DNA of 64,000 nucleotides from NCBI GenBank assembly GCA_949825045.1, contig OX463809.1:3127501-3191500 (forward strand), written 5' to 3'. The notes beneath the pieces were generated by a model. It saw nothing but the letters and a program-made list of their open reading frames with translations. It was not told the origin of the DNA and did not search any database. Shown piece after piece: positions 53,789 through 64,000 of the stretch (the stretch's first letter is position 1; each line of letters opens with the position of its first letter). Position numbers and translations under genes: made by a program. Source of the stretch: Argyresthia goedartella (taxonomy: Eukaryota; Arthropoda; Insecta; Lepidoptera; Argyresthiidae).

Positions 53789-54905
53789 CAGTGTTGTCGT
53801 TCTACAAAATTTTAAGTCGCTAGATATTCTGAAAAATTCCGCTAGATATGCGATAAAATCTTTTCTGAAAATCCGCTAGATGTCGCTAGATTTTATCTGT
53901 TATATAAACCGCTGTTGCCTAAGTCTAATCTAGTTTTACACTTTTGTAATTCATGCAAACACCTATTATTACTCTAAAATGAATAAATAAACAATAATCT
54001 AACAAAACTGTTAATATAATGAACAGGCAAAATAAATGAAACATGTTTATTAAAAAAAATCCAGTAACAAATAAAACACCTAATCCTTAATCTTTAAACA
54101 ATTAAATATTTAGGTAAGCATTAATTACTTTACAAAAAAAGGTACTTATACCTAAAATTCAAAATCAAGGAAGAAGTCATCTGGGTGTTCAATTATAATA
54201 TCAGCGGAAAATGAAGCCTCTCCAAGGTCTCCGGTTGCGTTTGATCTTCGTTTAGCTACTTCGTTAACAACTTCGTCAGGAAGATCATATGTAGAGCAAT
54301 TTTTGTTTTAAATTCTAAATTCATTTCTGATTAGAAGAATATAATTTAGAGTTTTGTCAGAAACTGTATTGCGAAGTTTGTTTTTCACAATATTCATAGA
54401 GCTAAACACTCTTTCCACTTTTGCGTTTGAATGTGGCAATGATAATATAGCGATAGCGAAATCACGTAAATCCTGAAAGGTATTTATTCCTACTGCATTT
54501 TTATATGCAGCCACTTTAGCCCAAAAGCTAATAGGATCTCCATTTAGCGGACTCCAATCCACAAAGTGAATAATTTGCCATTGCTGAAAAATTTTGTCTA
54601 TTTTTAAATTCCCATTTCCTTTGCAAGATCTAATATTGATTAGTTTTTCGATTGTTTTAGTGCCCCTTCCTCGCTAAATGGAGCCATTTTTTCTAGGGCT
54701 TCATAGTTAGTCGAAAGCCGTTTTTATATTTCTTCTCCTAATTTCCCATTAAAATGTGATATTTCTGAAAAAAGTCGCCTGGCCTACGGTTCAAAAGACG
54801 CTAAAAGTCGCTAAATATTTATTTGTCGCTGAAACAAAAAAAAACCGCTAAACAGTCACGAAATCCCCTAGAACTAGCGACAAAGTCGCCAGAACGGCAA
54901 CACTG
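53789..54905 (-). mobile_element. hAT DNA transposon, 1117 bp, structurally complete ends
   Basis: Terminal inverted repeats CAGTGTTGTCGTTCT and AGAACGGCAACACTG match at 14 of 15 positions and start with the CAGTG typical of hAT elements. Perfect 8-bp duplications flank it. Subterminal words GTCGCTAGA / CCGCTAGA (left) and GTCGCTA / CCGCTA (right) recur several times, as expected for transposase binding sites. A paralogous repeat at about 59930 has the same flanking sequence without the element. The interior holds only a C-terminal piece of transposase, so it is non-autonomous. Confidence 0.85.
54152..54790 (-). pseudogene. hAT transposase C-terminal fragment
   Basis: The frame 54562-54308 carries FAIAILSLPHSNAKVERVFS and NKLRNTVSDKTLN, the hAT family dimerisation region near the C-terminus. 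After a TAA at 54308-54310 the same frame stays open for 51 more codons to TAG 54152-54154, with coding-like acidic sequence (EHPDDFFLDFEF), so the TAA may be a nonsense mutation. Weak upstream remnants (YEALEKMAPFSEEG) reach about 54720 with a frame change. The catalytic RNase H-like core is missing. Confidence 0.7.
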
Positions 54906-54913
54906 TCTGAGCG

Positions 54914-55390
54914 TAAGCACTGTGATGTGAGCGAGCCATCAAAAGTGACAGCTGACAATCAAACTTAGAACGGCAACCAGTAGCGACTCCTGGCGTTCTA
55001 TAATTGTTTGTTTCTTCACTTATTTACCCAAAATAAAGGTAATATAACTATTACGACTCGAAATGACAATAACTAACAAAAATTGGGTTATAATAGTGTC
55101 ATCTGTCAGTGTCAACGTTTATCGTCGCGTTAGAAGCGTTCCGAATGGATATCTATGATGGTCGTCATTTCCCACTCGGAACGGGCATGATGGTCATGAC
55201 GTCACGTGAGCGATGATGGCTTTGTTGACGTGACTCGGAACACGACAGCGGAGCGTTCCGTGTCGCAACATAATCGGATAGAGCGTCTACAAGGTCGTTC
55301 CGAATGGGTTTTAGCGTGACAACGATAGCTCAAAATGGTTGATATGAAGTCATGATCATGAATGACATCATTAACGCCGCCACGTCACAG
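54914..55390. repeat. Continuation of the dispersed repeat split by the hAT element
   Basis: GAGCGAGCCATCAAAAGT.ACAGCTGACAAT and what follows (54914-55190) match 59945-60190 closely. 55260-55375 matches the 53640-53760 part. The family is not recognised and no ORF is seen. Confidence 0.65.
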
Positions 55391-57396
55391 AGGAATAAAT
55401 AGCAACAGAGAGAATGGTTCTAACCACTGAAACGTCTATGTATACCACAGTATACAAGCTCCGGCAACGCCATTACGTCTATGTATACCACAGTATACAC
55501 GCGCGACCAAGTTTGTTTATGGTCCTATTTCTCTTTATCTGTCTGTTTATAGTTCCATTTTTTAACGCAAGACGAGTGTGCAAATGTGTGGCATGAGCAT
55601 ATGCAGGCTGAAAGCATAGCAATCCAAACCAAATCATGTCGAAAAAAATAGTCAAAGTTGACAGATTAAATGTACTCTGTGGTTGGCAGTCGAAATTTGT
55701 GTTGAAGACGGTTGTATCTGTGGTGTTGAAATGTGGAAGTTTTCTGATTTATTAGTATAATTCTATAGTTATTATACATCAAATGAATCGTAAAGATATT
55801 TCCTATAAGATTACCACAATATTTCTTTAATTTAGACTTGCGCAAAGTGTGTCTTTATCAGGAGTAATCATATCTCATATCTATTGATTCGGTGACACAT
55901 TAATCTCTATCATATCTCACTCATTCAAATCTATGGCTTCTCATAACGCTCCAACTCCCACTTATTTTTTCTTACTCTTTTATCTCACAAGGCTCTTATA
56001 TTTGTTTAATGAGTTGATGAGTTGGAAGAGTCTCGAAAAAATAACCTACTCAATACAAAATATATAACAAACGAATTGCAACAGTTGCATTTTAATTTCA
56101 CCATTTGAACTATGCCTTAACCAACTTACCTAGAGACCACTTTTTATTGCCCGCTTCGATCCCTTGATCACTTTTGCCTTGGCAGCGAACTGAGGCCTCC
56201 ATAGCTTCTTCATACATTATTATGAACGTTATATCCCATAGATTTTTTATTGCTTTTTGGGGTTATTGCAATGCGATGAGATTCAAATCAATAAGCAAAC
56301 TTTTGGAAACATTATGCCTATTATAGTATGACAAACACATACTCTTTTCTCGCTCATCTTAATCCAACCGATGATAGCCGAAAAAACCCACGTGTTCGTT
56401 TCCGCGAATCTCGCTCTGGTGTACAGATGACCTTTTTTTTTTTTTTGTTGGAGGGGAAAAAATGGAATTACCCATGCCCAGGAGTCAGACCTCCCTGCTA
56501 TGTCCGGGTCCCCACATATTGAGCGGGCATCAGCTCGTGTGGTATACGGACTAAAAACAACCCCTTTGTGTTTACAGTTGTCTTATTAAGAATTAACTGT
56601 GAGCCATGGCCTCGGTATATGCTGAAGACTTTCTACCTGCAATTTGCCCTTTTGGGCGATATATATGTGTATATGATATATATGGGAGGAGTTTGCCTGC
56701 TTACCCGATTTTATGAGCGGGCCTCAGCTCATAGTCAACGGGCATGATAGCGGCATGTTAGGGTGGCAGATTGCCCCCGCTACTAAGAAGTGGTTATAAT
56801 TTTTGAGACCTATCCTAATCCTAAACTACTTTATATTTGGGTCATTTAGGGGGGTTCTGACCTCAGTCCGGGAGGTTTAAAGGGGCAGGGGGAGATTGTG
56901 TGTTCGTCGAATCAAGACGGCGATCTCTTTCAATCCAAATTTGGTATCTGAGTGTACAGATGACCGCACACCTATCCATGCTTATCCGGTCATGCGTGGC
57001 GTGCGAGTGCGACAGAGCAATGCCCGAGAGCAGCGTGGTAGATTCCTTCGGCGCCGTCGATCCGTTCGGTGCGGTTAGTGTGTGTTCGCCTTCGCTATCG
57101 CTACTACTAGATATCCGGCTCAAATTTGGACCAAGGATTAAGGTGATAAGGTTGCTATTCGCCTAAAAGTGAAATTTAAGACTGAAATACGTGTGGTTGG
57201 TTTGGTCAATTGTGTATTTTCCAACAAGATGTGGACCAAATGTAGACCAAATGTTAAGGTGATAAGGTTGCTGTTTGCCTAATAGTGACATTTTAAAACT
57301 GGAAGACGTCTGGTTTTGTTGGTTTGCTCTCACACAACTGTGTTTAGTGTAGCCTGGGCAGAGAGAGCGAGATTTGTTTGGGGAGTAAGATATGAT
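55391..57396. other. Intergenic DNA with local repeats
   Basis: ACGTCTATGTATACCACAGT is present twice (about 55428 and 55467). A segment containing TTAAGGTGATAAGGTTGCT occurs at about 57138 and about 57253, an imperfect tandem duplication of about 115 bp. The block 56430-56800 (CCGGGTCCCCACATATTGAG, GAGCGGGCCTCAGCTC) looks like an old transposon UTR. No gene is supported. Confidence 0.45.
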
Positions 57397-58041
57397 TCAT
57401 ATAGAATAGAATAGAATAGAATAGAATAGAATAAACTTTATTTGGCACATAAAAATACAATAGAATAAATTAACTTAAAATTATTACAGTCTTATGTACG
57501 AGTATTATGCACCAAAAAGGTCTCCACTCAGCCTTATGCCATGGTTGGGCCACGGCGCTGATTTTCAGTGGATGCCTTACACTTAAATATTAAACGTATT
57601 GGAACCATATGAAAACAGTGCAGATATTAAAGTATTATGATGCATCACTATCACATTTAGCTGAAGCTCAGTCTCAGTATTTATGTAAGTACGATTTATT
57701 ACAACTGGATCTTAGCATTACATGCGCAGAAAAAATATAATTAAAACCACAACAGCTTATGTAACACTATAACAGATAATTTAGAACAAACAGTTGATAA
57801 TGGGTATGAAACAACTTTACTGTAGGCCTTTTTGCTTAGTAAGTAGATATTTCTTATATTTTAATTTAAAACTGCCTATTGAAGGGGACTGTCTAATAGG
57901 GGGAGGGATATTGTTCCAGCATTTCGTGGCGCAGTAACGGAAGCTTCCCCGAAATGCTGATGAATGGTGGGATGTAACTATGATATAATGGACGTCAAGC
58001 GATATGTGTGTCATATTATATCTTACTCTCGAGTTACCCAA
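57397..58041 (-). pseudogene. LINE 3' fragment with C-terminal ORF2 and (TTCTA)n tail
   Basis: Minus-strand frame 58041-57817 contains FRYCATKCWNNIPPPIRQSP followed by SFKLKYKKYLL, the terminal motif of Jockey/CR1-type ORF2. The 3' UTR ends at AAATAAAGTTTATTCTATTC with five to six TTCTA units (about 57397-57434 on the plus strand). It is 5'-truncated. Confidence 0.65.
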
Positions 58042-59920
58042 GTCTACTTTAATTCCAATAGGTTTTATTTCAATGATCGTCCACTGAGATTTGAAGCCGT
58101 TGCGACCGGCATTTTTTATGTTTTGGTGTGAAAATTTGGTATATTATTTCTGTTGATTCTTGTTAAATAACTAATAGAAGGGGTAGGTTAATTAGTTACA
58201 ATCGTATTTACAGACATTTACAATACAATTTAATTAAAATTACAATAAATTTTTACGCACCCGCTTTCCGCCTGAGAACATGCAACATTGTGCTGAGTAC
58301 CCGGATTAATTTATTTTAGTATGATACAAACTAGCTGAAATACAGTTCAATGCTGGTATTTCTTCAAAGGCCATATTGTCTTCTTTTTGAATTAAAATAA
58401 TTCTAAATGATTACTTGAGTATAGTACTGATAAATCTCGAGAGAAGATAAAACTTGCTGAAATTAAACGTAGATGGTCAACTTTTCATAACTCCTGACGC
58501 TTTGTTTGTTAAACTAATAATTAACTGATTAAATAATTAGATTCCATATCTGTTAAGCTTTTTGGAACTGTTCTTCATTTCTTTATAGCTTTAGTAGTTA
58601 TTCAACAGGAAGCGTTTTAGTCAACTAAGACGTGGCTGTACTTCGCCGCCGGCCGTGCGAAAAATTCGCATCGACGTATTGAGGTACACGGGTCGCGCGG
58701 TTTAGACGTGTGAGTGGCTAAGGAGCCTGCAAAATTTATACCCATATTAGTAGGGTTGGCAAAAGAAAAAAAAAGAAAATTAACAAACTGTTACGAGCTT
58801 TTCTTGACCGAGCGTTTTTATTTTCTTATTCTTAGGGCGGTATACCTTTGAAATGCTTAGGTATCTAATACAGTTCGTCACATGAGGTCACCCACTTATA
58901 ATCTCAACTACTCATCATGGAACATCATGAGTAGTTGAGAATTTAATTGGGTGACCTCATGTGATCATTAGAACAACAACATACTAATATTGTGGTATCG
59001 TGTAGGGTGCCTTACGGCCATAATTTTGTGTCGTATGTGTGTTTTCCCTAGGGCCATAATTTACAGGGATATATGGATAAAAAACATTATGACGCATTAT
59101 CTCGAGAAGGGAGAGGTACAAGATGAAAACGTATATGACCTAAAATAATGACAAAAAGCGACCCTACGCGATAGCGGAATAAAAGTAAGCAGTAAAAAAA
59201 AAATACAATTCTAAAAATATGAGGCAAAAAGGCTTAAAAAATCTGGCACCCCCTTACCTACACCTCGACCCAACATTCATATACTCACGGCTATATTCCC
59301 ATAAAGGGGTAGCCCAGAGCTGCAATTGCGATACACCTTACTATACCTACTTTATTATTTCACATAAAACAATTAAGCTTGTGAATGCAAACTGTTTTAA
59401 CGAAAGTAAACGATTCGAAAACCAAACAGCAAAATATTTGCAGGGTAATAAATAATACTAATAACAATTACCTAACTAAATAACACGGTTTGTGTTACCA
59501 ACTTTTTATTTTATTTTAAATAGGTATACCTAGTCTGGTATTCATTTATAGATAGATATAGATAGGTATAGATAAAATATGAAATGTCTTTTCTGTTTTT
59601 ATTATTATTAATACAAACAGTACAGTATACCATTTTGAAAGTCCAAAACGTATACTTAAACACTTTAATAACTATTTACAGTTTATTCCACATAAAACAT
59701 TCGATAAGGTAGGTGTCAACAAATAAGACGTGGTTTGTGAAGGCCCTCCTTTTGAGCACTGGATGAAGGAGCGTAAACCGGTTTTATCCAGTGGCGGCGC
59801 GTACGCGACACAGTGGCCAGTGCTCACTCACACATGCGCAGTATGTTTGTAGTAGGTTACCTACGAAGGCGTGGTTCTATGAACCTTTGTCTCTGGTCCT
59901 TTCTTCCTCTGTAGCCACGT
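58042..59920. other. Intergenic DNA with a long hairpin
   Basis: Apart from the hairpin at 58878-58964 I recognise nothing. ORFs of about 78 codons have no domain likeness. Confidence 0.5.
58878..58964. repeat. 87-nt imperfect hairpin, 42-nt arms, 3-nt loop
   Basis: Arm 58878-58919 pairs with 58923-58964 around GAA. The outer 17 pairs (TCACATGAGGTCACCCA) and a run of inner pairs (CTCAACTACTCAT) are perfect, with an 8-nt mismatched internal patch and one mismatch near the loop. It could be a tiny foldback element or a precursor-like RNA hairpin. Confidence 0.8.
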
Positions 59921-60500
59921 TGTGCTATCATCGCCCATGCTTCTGAGCGTCAGCACTGTGAGCGAGCCATCAAAAGTAACAGCTGACAATAAAACTTAGA
60001 ACAGTAACCAACAGCGACTCCTGGGCGCTCCTTAATTATTTATTTCCTCACTTATTCTCCCAAAACAAAGCTAATATAACAACTACGACTCTAAATTACA
60101 ATAACGTCAAAAGTTTGGTTATAATAGTGTCATCTGTCAGTTACAACGTCTACCGTTATGTTCAAAATGGATATCTATGATGGTCGCGATTTCCCACTGA
60201 CATGAGGCGCTCAGCTCATTCCTCCATCCTCGTCGCACCGACAAACGTCAGATTCCGCCGGACCGGAGACATGGAGTTGCGCTTTCTCTCGTTCCTCAAT
60301 CCTCTTCGTGGATCTGTCTCCACCGGACTATGGTGTATGTTATTTAAACATATCGGACCGGAATGATGTCTTTCCGAGTTCGGATAGGTCTACTGGAACT
60401 ATAACGATCCGGAACGACTCATCTTTATACAACACTATGAACGACACATTTTATTGGGCAGCCATTTCTATTGTGTTCGGTCAAATATAGACGCCTCGAT
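59921..60500. repeat. Copy of the dispersed repeat without the hAT insertion
   Basis: GTGCTATCATCGCCCATGCT, then TCTGAGCG and AGCACTGTGAGCGAGCC, matches the flanks of the hAT element joined through its target site, i.e. a related empty site. Similarity continues to about 60190. The rest (GGACCGGA-containing words) is unassigned. Confidence 0.6.
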
Positions 60501-60694
60501 TTTTTATTTTTTTATTTATTTATTTATTATAATTACATTGCACAACATTACAGGTATATATACCCAAACCGTTTTGCAATATCCGGGATACTTATAGAAC
60601 ACACACCTTAAAAATATATAATACAATTCAATTAAATTAGAAATATAATAACAATTAATTAACAAAAAATAATTAATTAACAAAAACAATTAAT

Positions 60695-62257
60695 TCAATA
60701 ACACAAACAAAAAGTGACTGCCCTTGTGAACTCCAACATTGAACAACAAAAGAGGTCAATGTTAGTCCTGCCCGTCACTTGATTAAATAGAGCCAGAGCC
60801 CGCACCACCAGTGCCTCCCGCAGCACGCTTGTTCGTGCCATCAGCACGCATAACAAGGAGTGACTCCTCGCTCTCAGGTAGTTGTCAGGTACACGAAGCC
60901 CTAACAACGGTTGTATCTGGGGGTTGTGCAGCTTCCCTCGCAGCACTTTTAGCACATAGGTCGCTAGTGCGAGGCCCTTCCTCACTTCCAGCTCATTGTA
61001 TCCAACCATGCCCATCACGAACAGGCTCGGATACATAAGTGGGTAACAAGGATAGACCCCGCACCGCTTCAAATATAAATACCTCAGGAAACGATTTTCT
61101 ATTTTCTCCAGCATTTGGCTATATTTAGTTTCATGTGGATGCCAGATGATTGCATTGCTTTCAAGTTTACTCCGAACCAAGGTATTATACAAAACTTTTA
61201 CCACCTCGATACTTTTAAACTTACTCGCCTGTCTAAGAATAAAACCTAACTTTTGGAAAGCTTGTTTGCATATAGTACTAATGTGATCCCGAAACGTCAA
61301 GTCTGACTTCATTAAAACCCCCAGATCCTTAATTTCAGAACTCTGTGCCATCTCTACACCATCCACAGCGTACCGGTGGCGGAGAGGCTCGTGAGCGCGG
61401 CTGTAGGTCATCATCGCACACTTCGACACATTGAAGTAGAGTTTATTACGGTGACTCCACTCCACCACCCTATCTATATGACCTTGCAACCGCTCACAGT
61501 CTGCGCTGGTGCTTACCTTCAGGAGGAGTTTTAGGTCATCCGCAAACAATAAGCATATAGCGTGCTTAATAACCATGGGTAGGTCGTTTATCATAATGAT
61601 AAATTCCAGAGGACCTAGATTGCTGCCTTGACTGACACCCGATAATGTAAAATACGGACCAGAAGAAAATCCATCGTATTCCACATACTACCGCCGACCC
61701 CTGAGGTAGCTACAGAAAAATTGTAATAACTGTGGGGTGAATCCGACGCTACTGAATTTTTCAAGTAAGACGTCGTTATCGACCATGTCGAACGCTTTCC
61801 TGAAATCGAAATATGCGGCGTCGACCTGGCCGCGCTTGTCGAGAGCTGGCGAAACGAACGACATAAAGCACATCAAGTTGGAGGTGGTGCTACGACCTGG
61901 TCGGAACCCATGTTGAGTATCACATACTTGCCCTCCCATCTGAAGAAAGATGCTACGCTGCAACGCAGACTCAAAAACCTTCGCAAATGTCGACAGAACC
62001 GCCACTGGCCTGAAACAGTTAACTTCCGTCGCTGCAGCCCCCTTTGGAACCGGGATCACCCGGGTGATTTTCCACATCTCTGGGTAAATACTGCAACCTA
62101 GGCACAAGTTAAAAATATATAGCAGCGGCTTATCAAGCACCATTCTGCAGTCCCTGACTATGTAAGGTGGTAAGCCATCCGGCCCCGCAGAAAACTTGGG
62201 CTTGAGTCGTCGGAGCGAAGAGCGCACCTCACCTAGCGTCAGTTGCGCAATAGGCAC
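60695..62257 (-). pseudogene. LINE reverse transcriptase (Jockey-like)
   Basis: Frame 62257-61688 holds LRRLKPKFSAGPDGLPPYIV, then FRPVAVLSTFAKVFES, QHGFRPGRSTTSNL and AYFDFRKAFDMVD. After a stop and the missing bases near 61685, frame 61684-60695 continues with SGVSQGSNLGPLEFIIMIND, the catalytic LLFADDLKLL, and KDLGVLMKSDLTF. It ends in a 329-codon block. Both frames together cover nearly the whole RT and post-RT region, so this copy died fairly recently. Confidence 0.75.
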
Positions 62258-62311
62258 AGGCGGGCAGAGGTGCCGAGAGAGTGCCTCTCGGCACCTCTGC
62301 CCGCCTGTGCC
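62253..62311. repeat. Perfect hairpin, 27-bp GC-rich arms, 5-nt loop
   Basis: Arms 62253-62279 and 62285-62311 are exact reverse complements around AGTGC. It sits in the LINE linker just before the RT start and next to a CCG repeat. Confidence 0.9.
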
Positions 62312-62360
62312 GCCCCCGCCGCCGCCGCCGCCGCTCCCTCCGCGTCAAGGCGCGGGGGGG
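62311..62360. repeat. CCG/GGC low-complexity tract
   Basis: (CCG)5-6 followed by GC-rich sequence and a G8 run. On the minus strand the G-runs could form a quadruplex. It coincides with loss of the LINE reading frame. Confidence 0.7.
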
Positions 62361-62424
62361 GTAGAGCTATACACCGAGTGAAAATATTGTGCGAATTCCT
62401 TGGCACAAGCCTCATTAGCCAATC

Positions 62425-63500
62425 TTACTCCGTCTTAGTGATCTGTATTGATCTGCTACGATTTTCGCGTTGCTCCTTCACATAGTTCCAAAAAGATTTG
62501 GGGTCATGCGTAAGCTGGGACTGGACTCTACTCAAATAGCCGTTATACAATGTTTTTATGCTGGTCTTAACATGAACTCTACTTTCAGAAAACATTTTAT
62601 AATCACCCTGGGACTTACTCTGCTTATATTTCTTGTGCAGGTACGCTTTCGTCCGTATGTCGCGTATCAAGTCGGCTGAGTAGCAATTGGCATAGCAATA
62701 CTGGGACCGAATTCCAGAAATAGGCTTTTTCCTGGGAGCGCAGTTATCTATTTACGAATTTACGATTTTGTAAAACACTGGATAGCCTCTTCTACATTCA
62801 ATGATGCATAAAGAGGGGTCCAGTCGGCTTTCTCTATCATTTTATACAGGGAAATGAAATCGGCCCTACGAAAATTCCACTGAGGTCTGTCGTCAGCATG
62901 ACCCGACTGTGCCTGTGATGACTCTGTGGCGGCATCGTGAGTAGCACCCGGACCCACGCTGAATGTGGTACCAATGGCGAGAGGAGGATGCTGCGGGTCA
63001 ACCTCCGGTACCAGGGACTCTGTCTCTAAAGTCACACACAGTTCACTTTCCTGTAATGTAGTGAGAACTAGATCTAATTGTCTATCCAATGATAGACATG
63101 ATAGACAATTCAGTATGAAATTTCTTTGTTGGAGTTCACAGAATGCTACAAAATATTCAAAATAATTCTTTACCTCAACCGATGCAGAATATAAATTAAA
63201 ATCACCTATGACTAGAACATTTTTATGCTTGACGATTACACTTTCTAATATATTAAACATTTGCAAATAATCATTGTAGTTAGATTTCGGCGGAATGTAA
63301 ACCACACAGCACATAAACAAATCCTTCTTTTAACGAAGTACTGCCGCACAAACTAACTCAAATGAAACCTCGTCTAATTTAGTCTCTGGAAACTCAACTC
63401 TTCGCAGATCCCATTCAGGTGTCGCTATAAGTAAAGCACCTCCACCCAAGGACGGTTACTGGCGGCTAAAATAATACCTTCCATGTTTTACAAAACTCCG
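62425..63500 (-). pseudogene. LINE endonuclease and linker
   Basis: From about 63480 the minus strand reads GGGALLIATPEWDLRRVEF, then TAA at 63330-63332, then in the same frame CCVVYIPPKSNYNDYLQMF and VLVIGDFNL (endonuclease GDFN motif), to 62760. The linker continues at 62670-62425 with DPKSFWNYVKEQR, typical of Jockey elements before the RT. Confidence 0.7.
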
Positions 63501-63799
63501 GCAAAGTATTAATCGCATTTGACGAGGACGCATAATTGCTCGTGGCGATTTTGTATCCTATGTTTACCGAAGCCAGATATTGCCGGCCTGGTGCCTGCAG
63601 CCGAAAAAAACTTTATAGTCAAGGACAAATGTGCTGTATTCGTTTGGAGCTGCAATAAACTAGCAACAAATAGGCATCAGCATTGCCATACAAAAGTTTC
63701 ATAACATAACATAGCGTCACGCCTTTTCCCAGCACAGGCAGAGGCACAATTGTGCCCACTTTGAGCCAGTTATTCAATACTCTATTTTGCGTGACAGGA

Positions 63800-63845
63800 G
63801 GCGAGCCCATCGCCGCAGCTCCATAGCTGCGGCGATGGGCTCGCC
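63800..63845. repeat. Perfect hairpin, 21-bp arms, 4-nt loop
   Basis: Arms 63800-63820 and 63825-63845 around CCAT, with no mismatch and GC-rich. Confidence 0.9.
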
Positions 63846-63869
63846 TTCATTACTCCGTAGTAATGAAGG
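63844..63869. repeat. Perfect hairpin, 11-bp arms, 4-nt loop
   Basis: CCTTCATTACT, CCGT, AGTAATGAAGG. Its first two bases are the last two of the preceding hairpin. Confidence 0.88.
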
Positions 63870-64000
63870 TGTTTAATATTTATGCTTCGGAACGCACCTC
63901 GGTTTTTTGTTGCGCGGATCGACCGCGAGTGATCGGACATCACTAGCTAGCTGTCACTTGTATAGAAAAAAAAATGACACTTGGAAAAATTGTCGGCGTC

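Larger units (their letters stand above)
60501..63620 (-). mobile_element. Jockey-like LINE, inactivated
   Basis: On the minus strand, endonuclease (from about 63480), linker, reverse transcriptase (62257-60695) and a 3' end rich in AAATA units (about 60530-60501) lie in order. At least one nonsense codon, a frame break between the two RT frames and a hairpin insertion in the linker disable it. ORF1 is not visible in the window and may be missing. Confidence 0.7.
63621..64000. other. Non-coding end of window with twin hairpins
   Basis: No supported gene. It includes the 23-bp string with GGCACAATTGTGCC (63737-63759) shared with 37.75 kb and the two hairpins at 63800-63869. Confidence 0.5.

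Noticed and set aside
59219..59455. 78-codon ORF as a gene
   Set aside because: No domain likeness, no splice or promoter context, and in a repeat-rich gap.
1..64000. CRISPR arrays, prophage, bacterial operons
   Set aside because: No direct-repeat/spacer pattern and no bacterial gene organisation; the spliced genes show a eukaryotic nuclear genome.

Overview
The window looks like nuclear DNA of an insect, most probably a moth or butterfly. The signs are spliced genes with short phase-conserved introns, an insect-type casein kinase 2 beta gene, AT-rich intergenic DNA with many TACCTACC-like strings, and repeat types I associate with Lepidoptera (the GGTTCCGTACC / GGTACGGAACC repeat, non-LTR elements with short simple-repeat tails, TTAA-flanked elements). 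This assignment is inference. No bacterial genes, CRISPR arrays, rRNA or convincing tRNA genes were seen.

Layout. 1-7.2 kb: repeat-rich DNA with a LINE tail, a DDE-transposase C-terminus, a local 211-bp tandem duplication and palindromes. 7.2-10.2 kb: a decayed Ty3/gypsy element (minus strand). 10.2-35.3 kb: the 3' end of a LINE split by a 24.2-kb array of a young Ty3/gypsy retrotransposon. The array is four 2213-bp LTRs alternating with three internal regions, all on the minus strand, and bounded as a whole by one 4-bp target-site duplication (GTAT). 35.3-40 kb: intergenic DNA and a deleted LINE. 40-45.1 kb: a nearly full-length but dead two-ORF LINE (plus strand). 45.4-51.6 kb: the casein kinase 2 beta gene in six coding exons, with three small DNA elements in its introns. 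52.26-53.3 kb: a convergent BTB/POZ gene. 53.8-54.9 kb: a structurally complete non-autonomous hAT element with 8-bp TSD. 55-60.5 kb: dispersed repeats, a LINE 3' end and a long hairpin. 60.5-63.5 kb: a dead LINE on the minus strand. The last 300 bp carry two abutting perfect hairpins.

How the parts relate. Only two host genes are supported: CK2 beta (regulatory subunit of a Ser/Thr kinase) and a BTB/POZ protein (probable cullin-3 adaptor type). Everything else recognisable is mobile DNA in layers: old gypsy, then a LINE inserted into it, then the young gypsy in the LINE's 3' region. In the young array each unit encodes Gag and a Pol with protease, reverse transcriptase, RNase H and integrase. 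Pol lies in the -1 frame after an A AAA AAC slippery site that directly abuts the gag stop. Unit 1 has a gag nonsense codon, unit 2 a gag 1-nt deletion, and unit 3 is open throughout. Sites shared by the two outer LTRs but not the two inner ones suggest the array grew in place by LTR-LTR recombination.

A second theme is a series of perfect or near-perfect inverted repeats with loops of 0-5 nt, several of them interrupting dead transposon reading frames. They look like snap-back (template-switch) duplications and deserve a systematic look.
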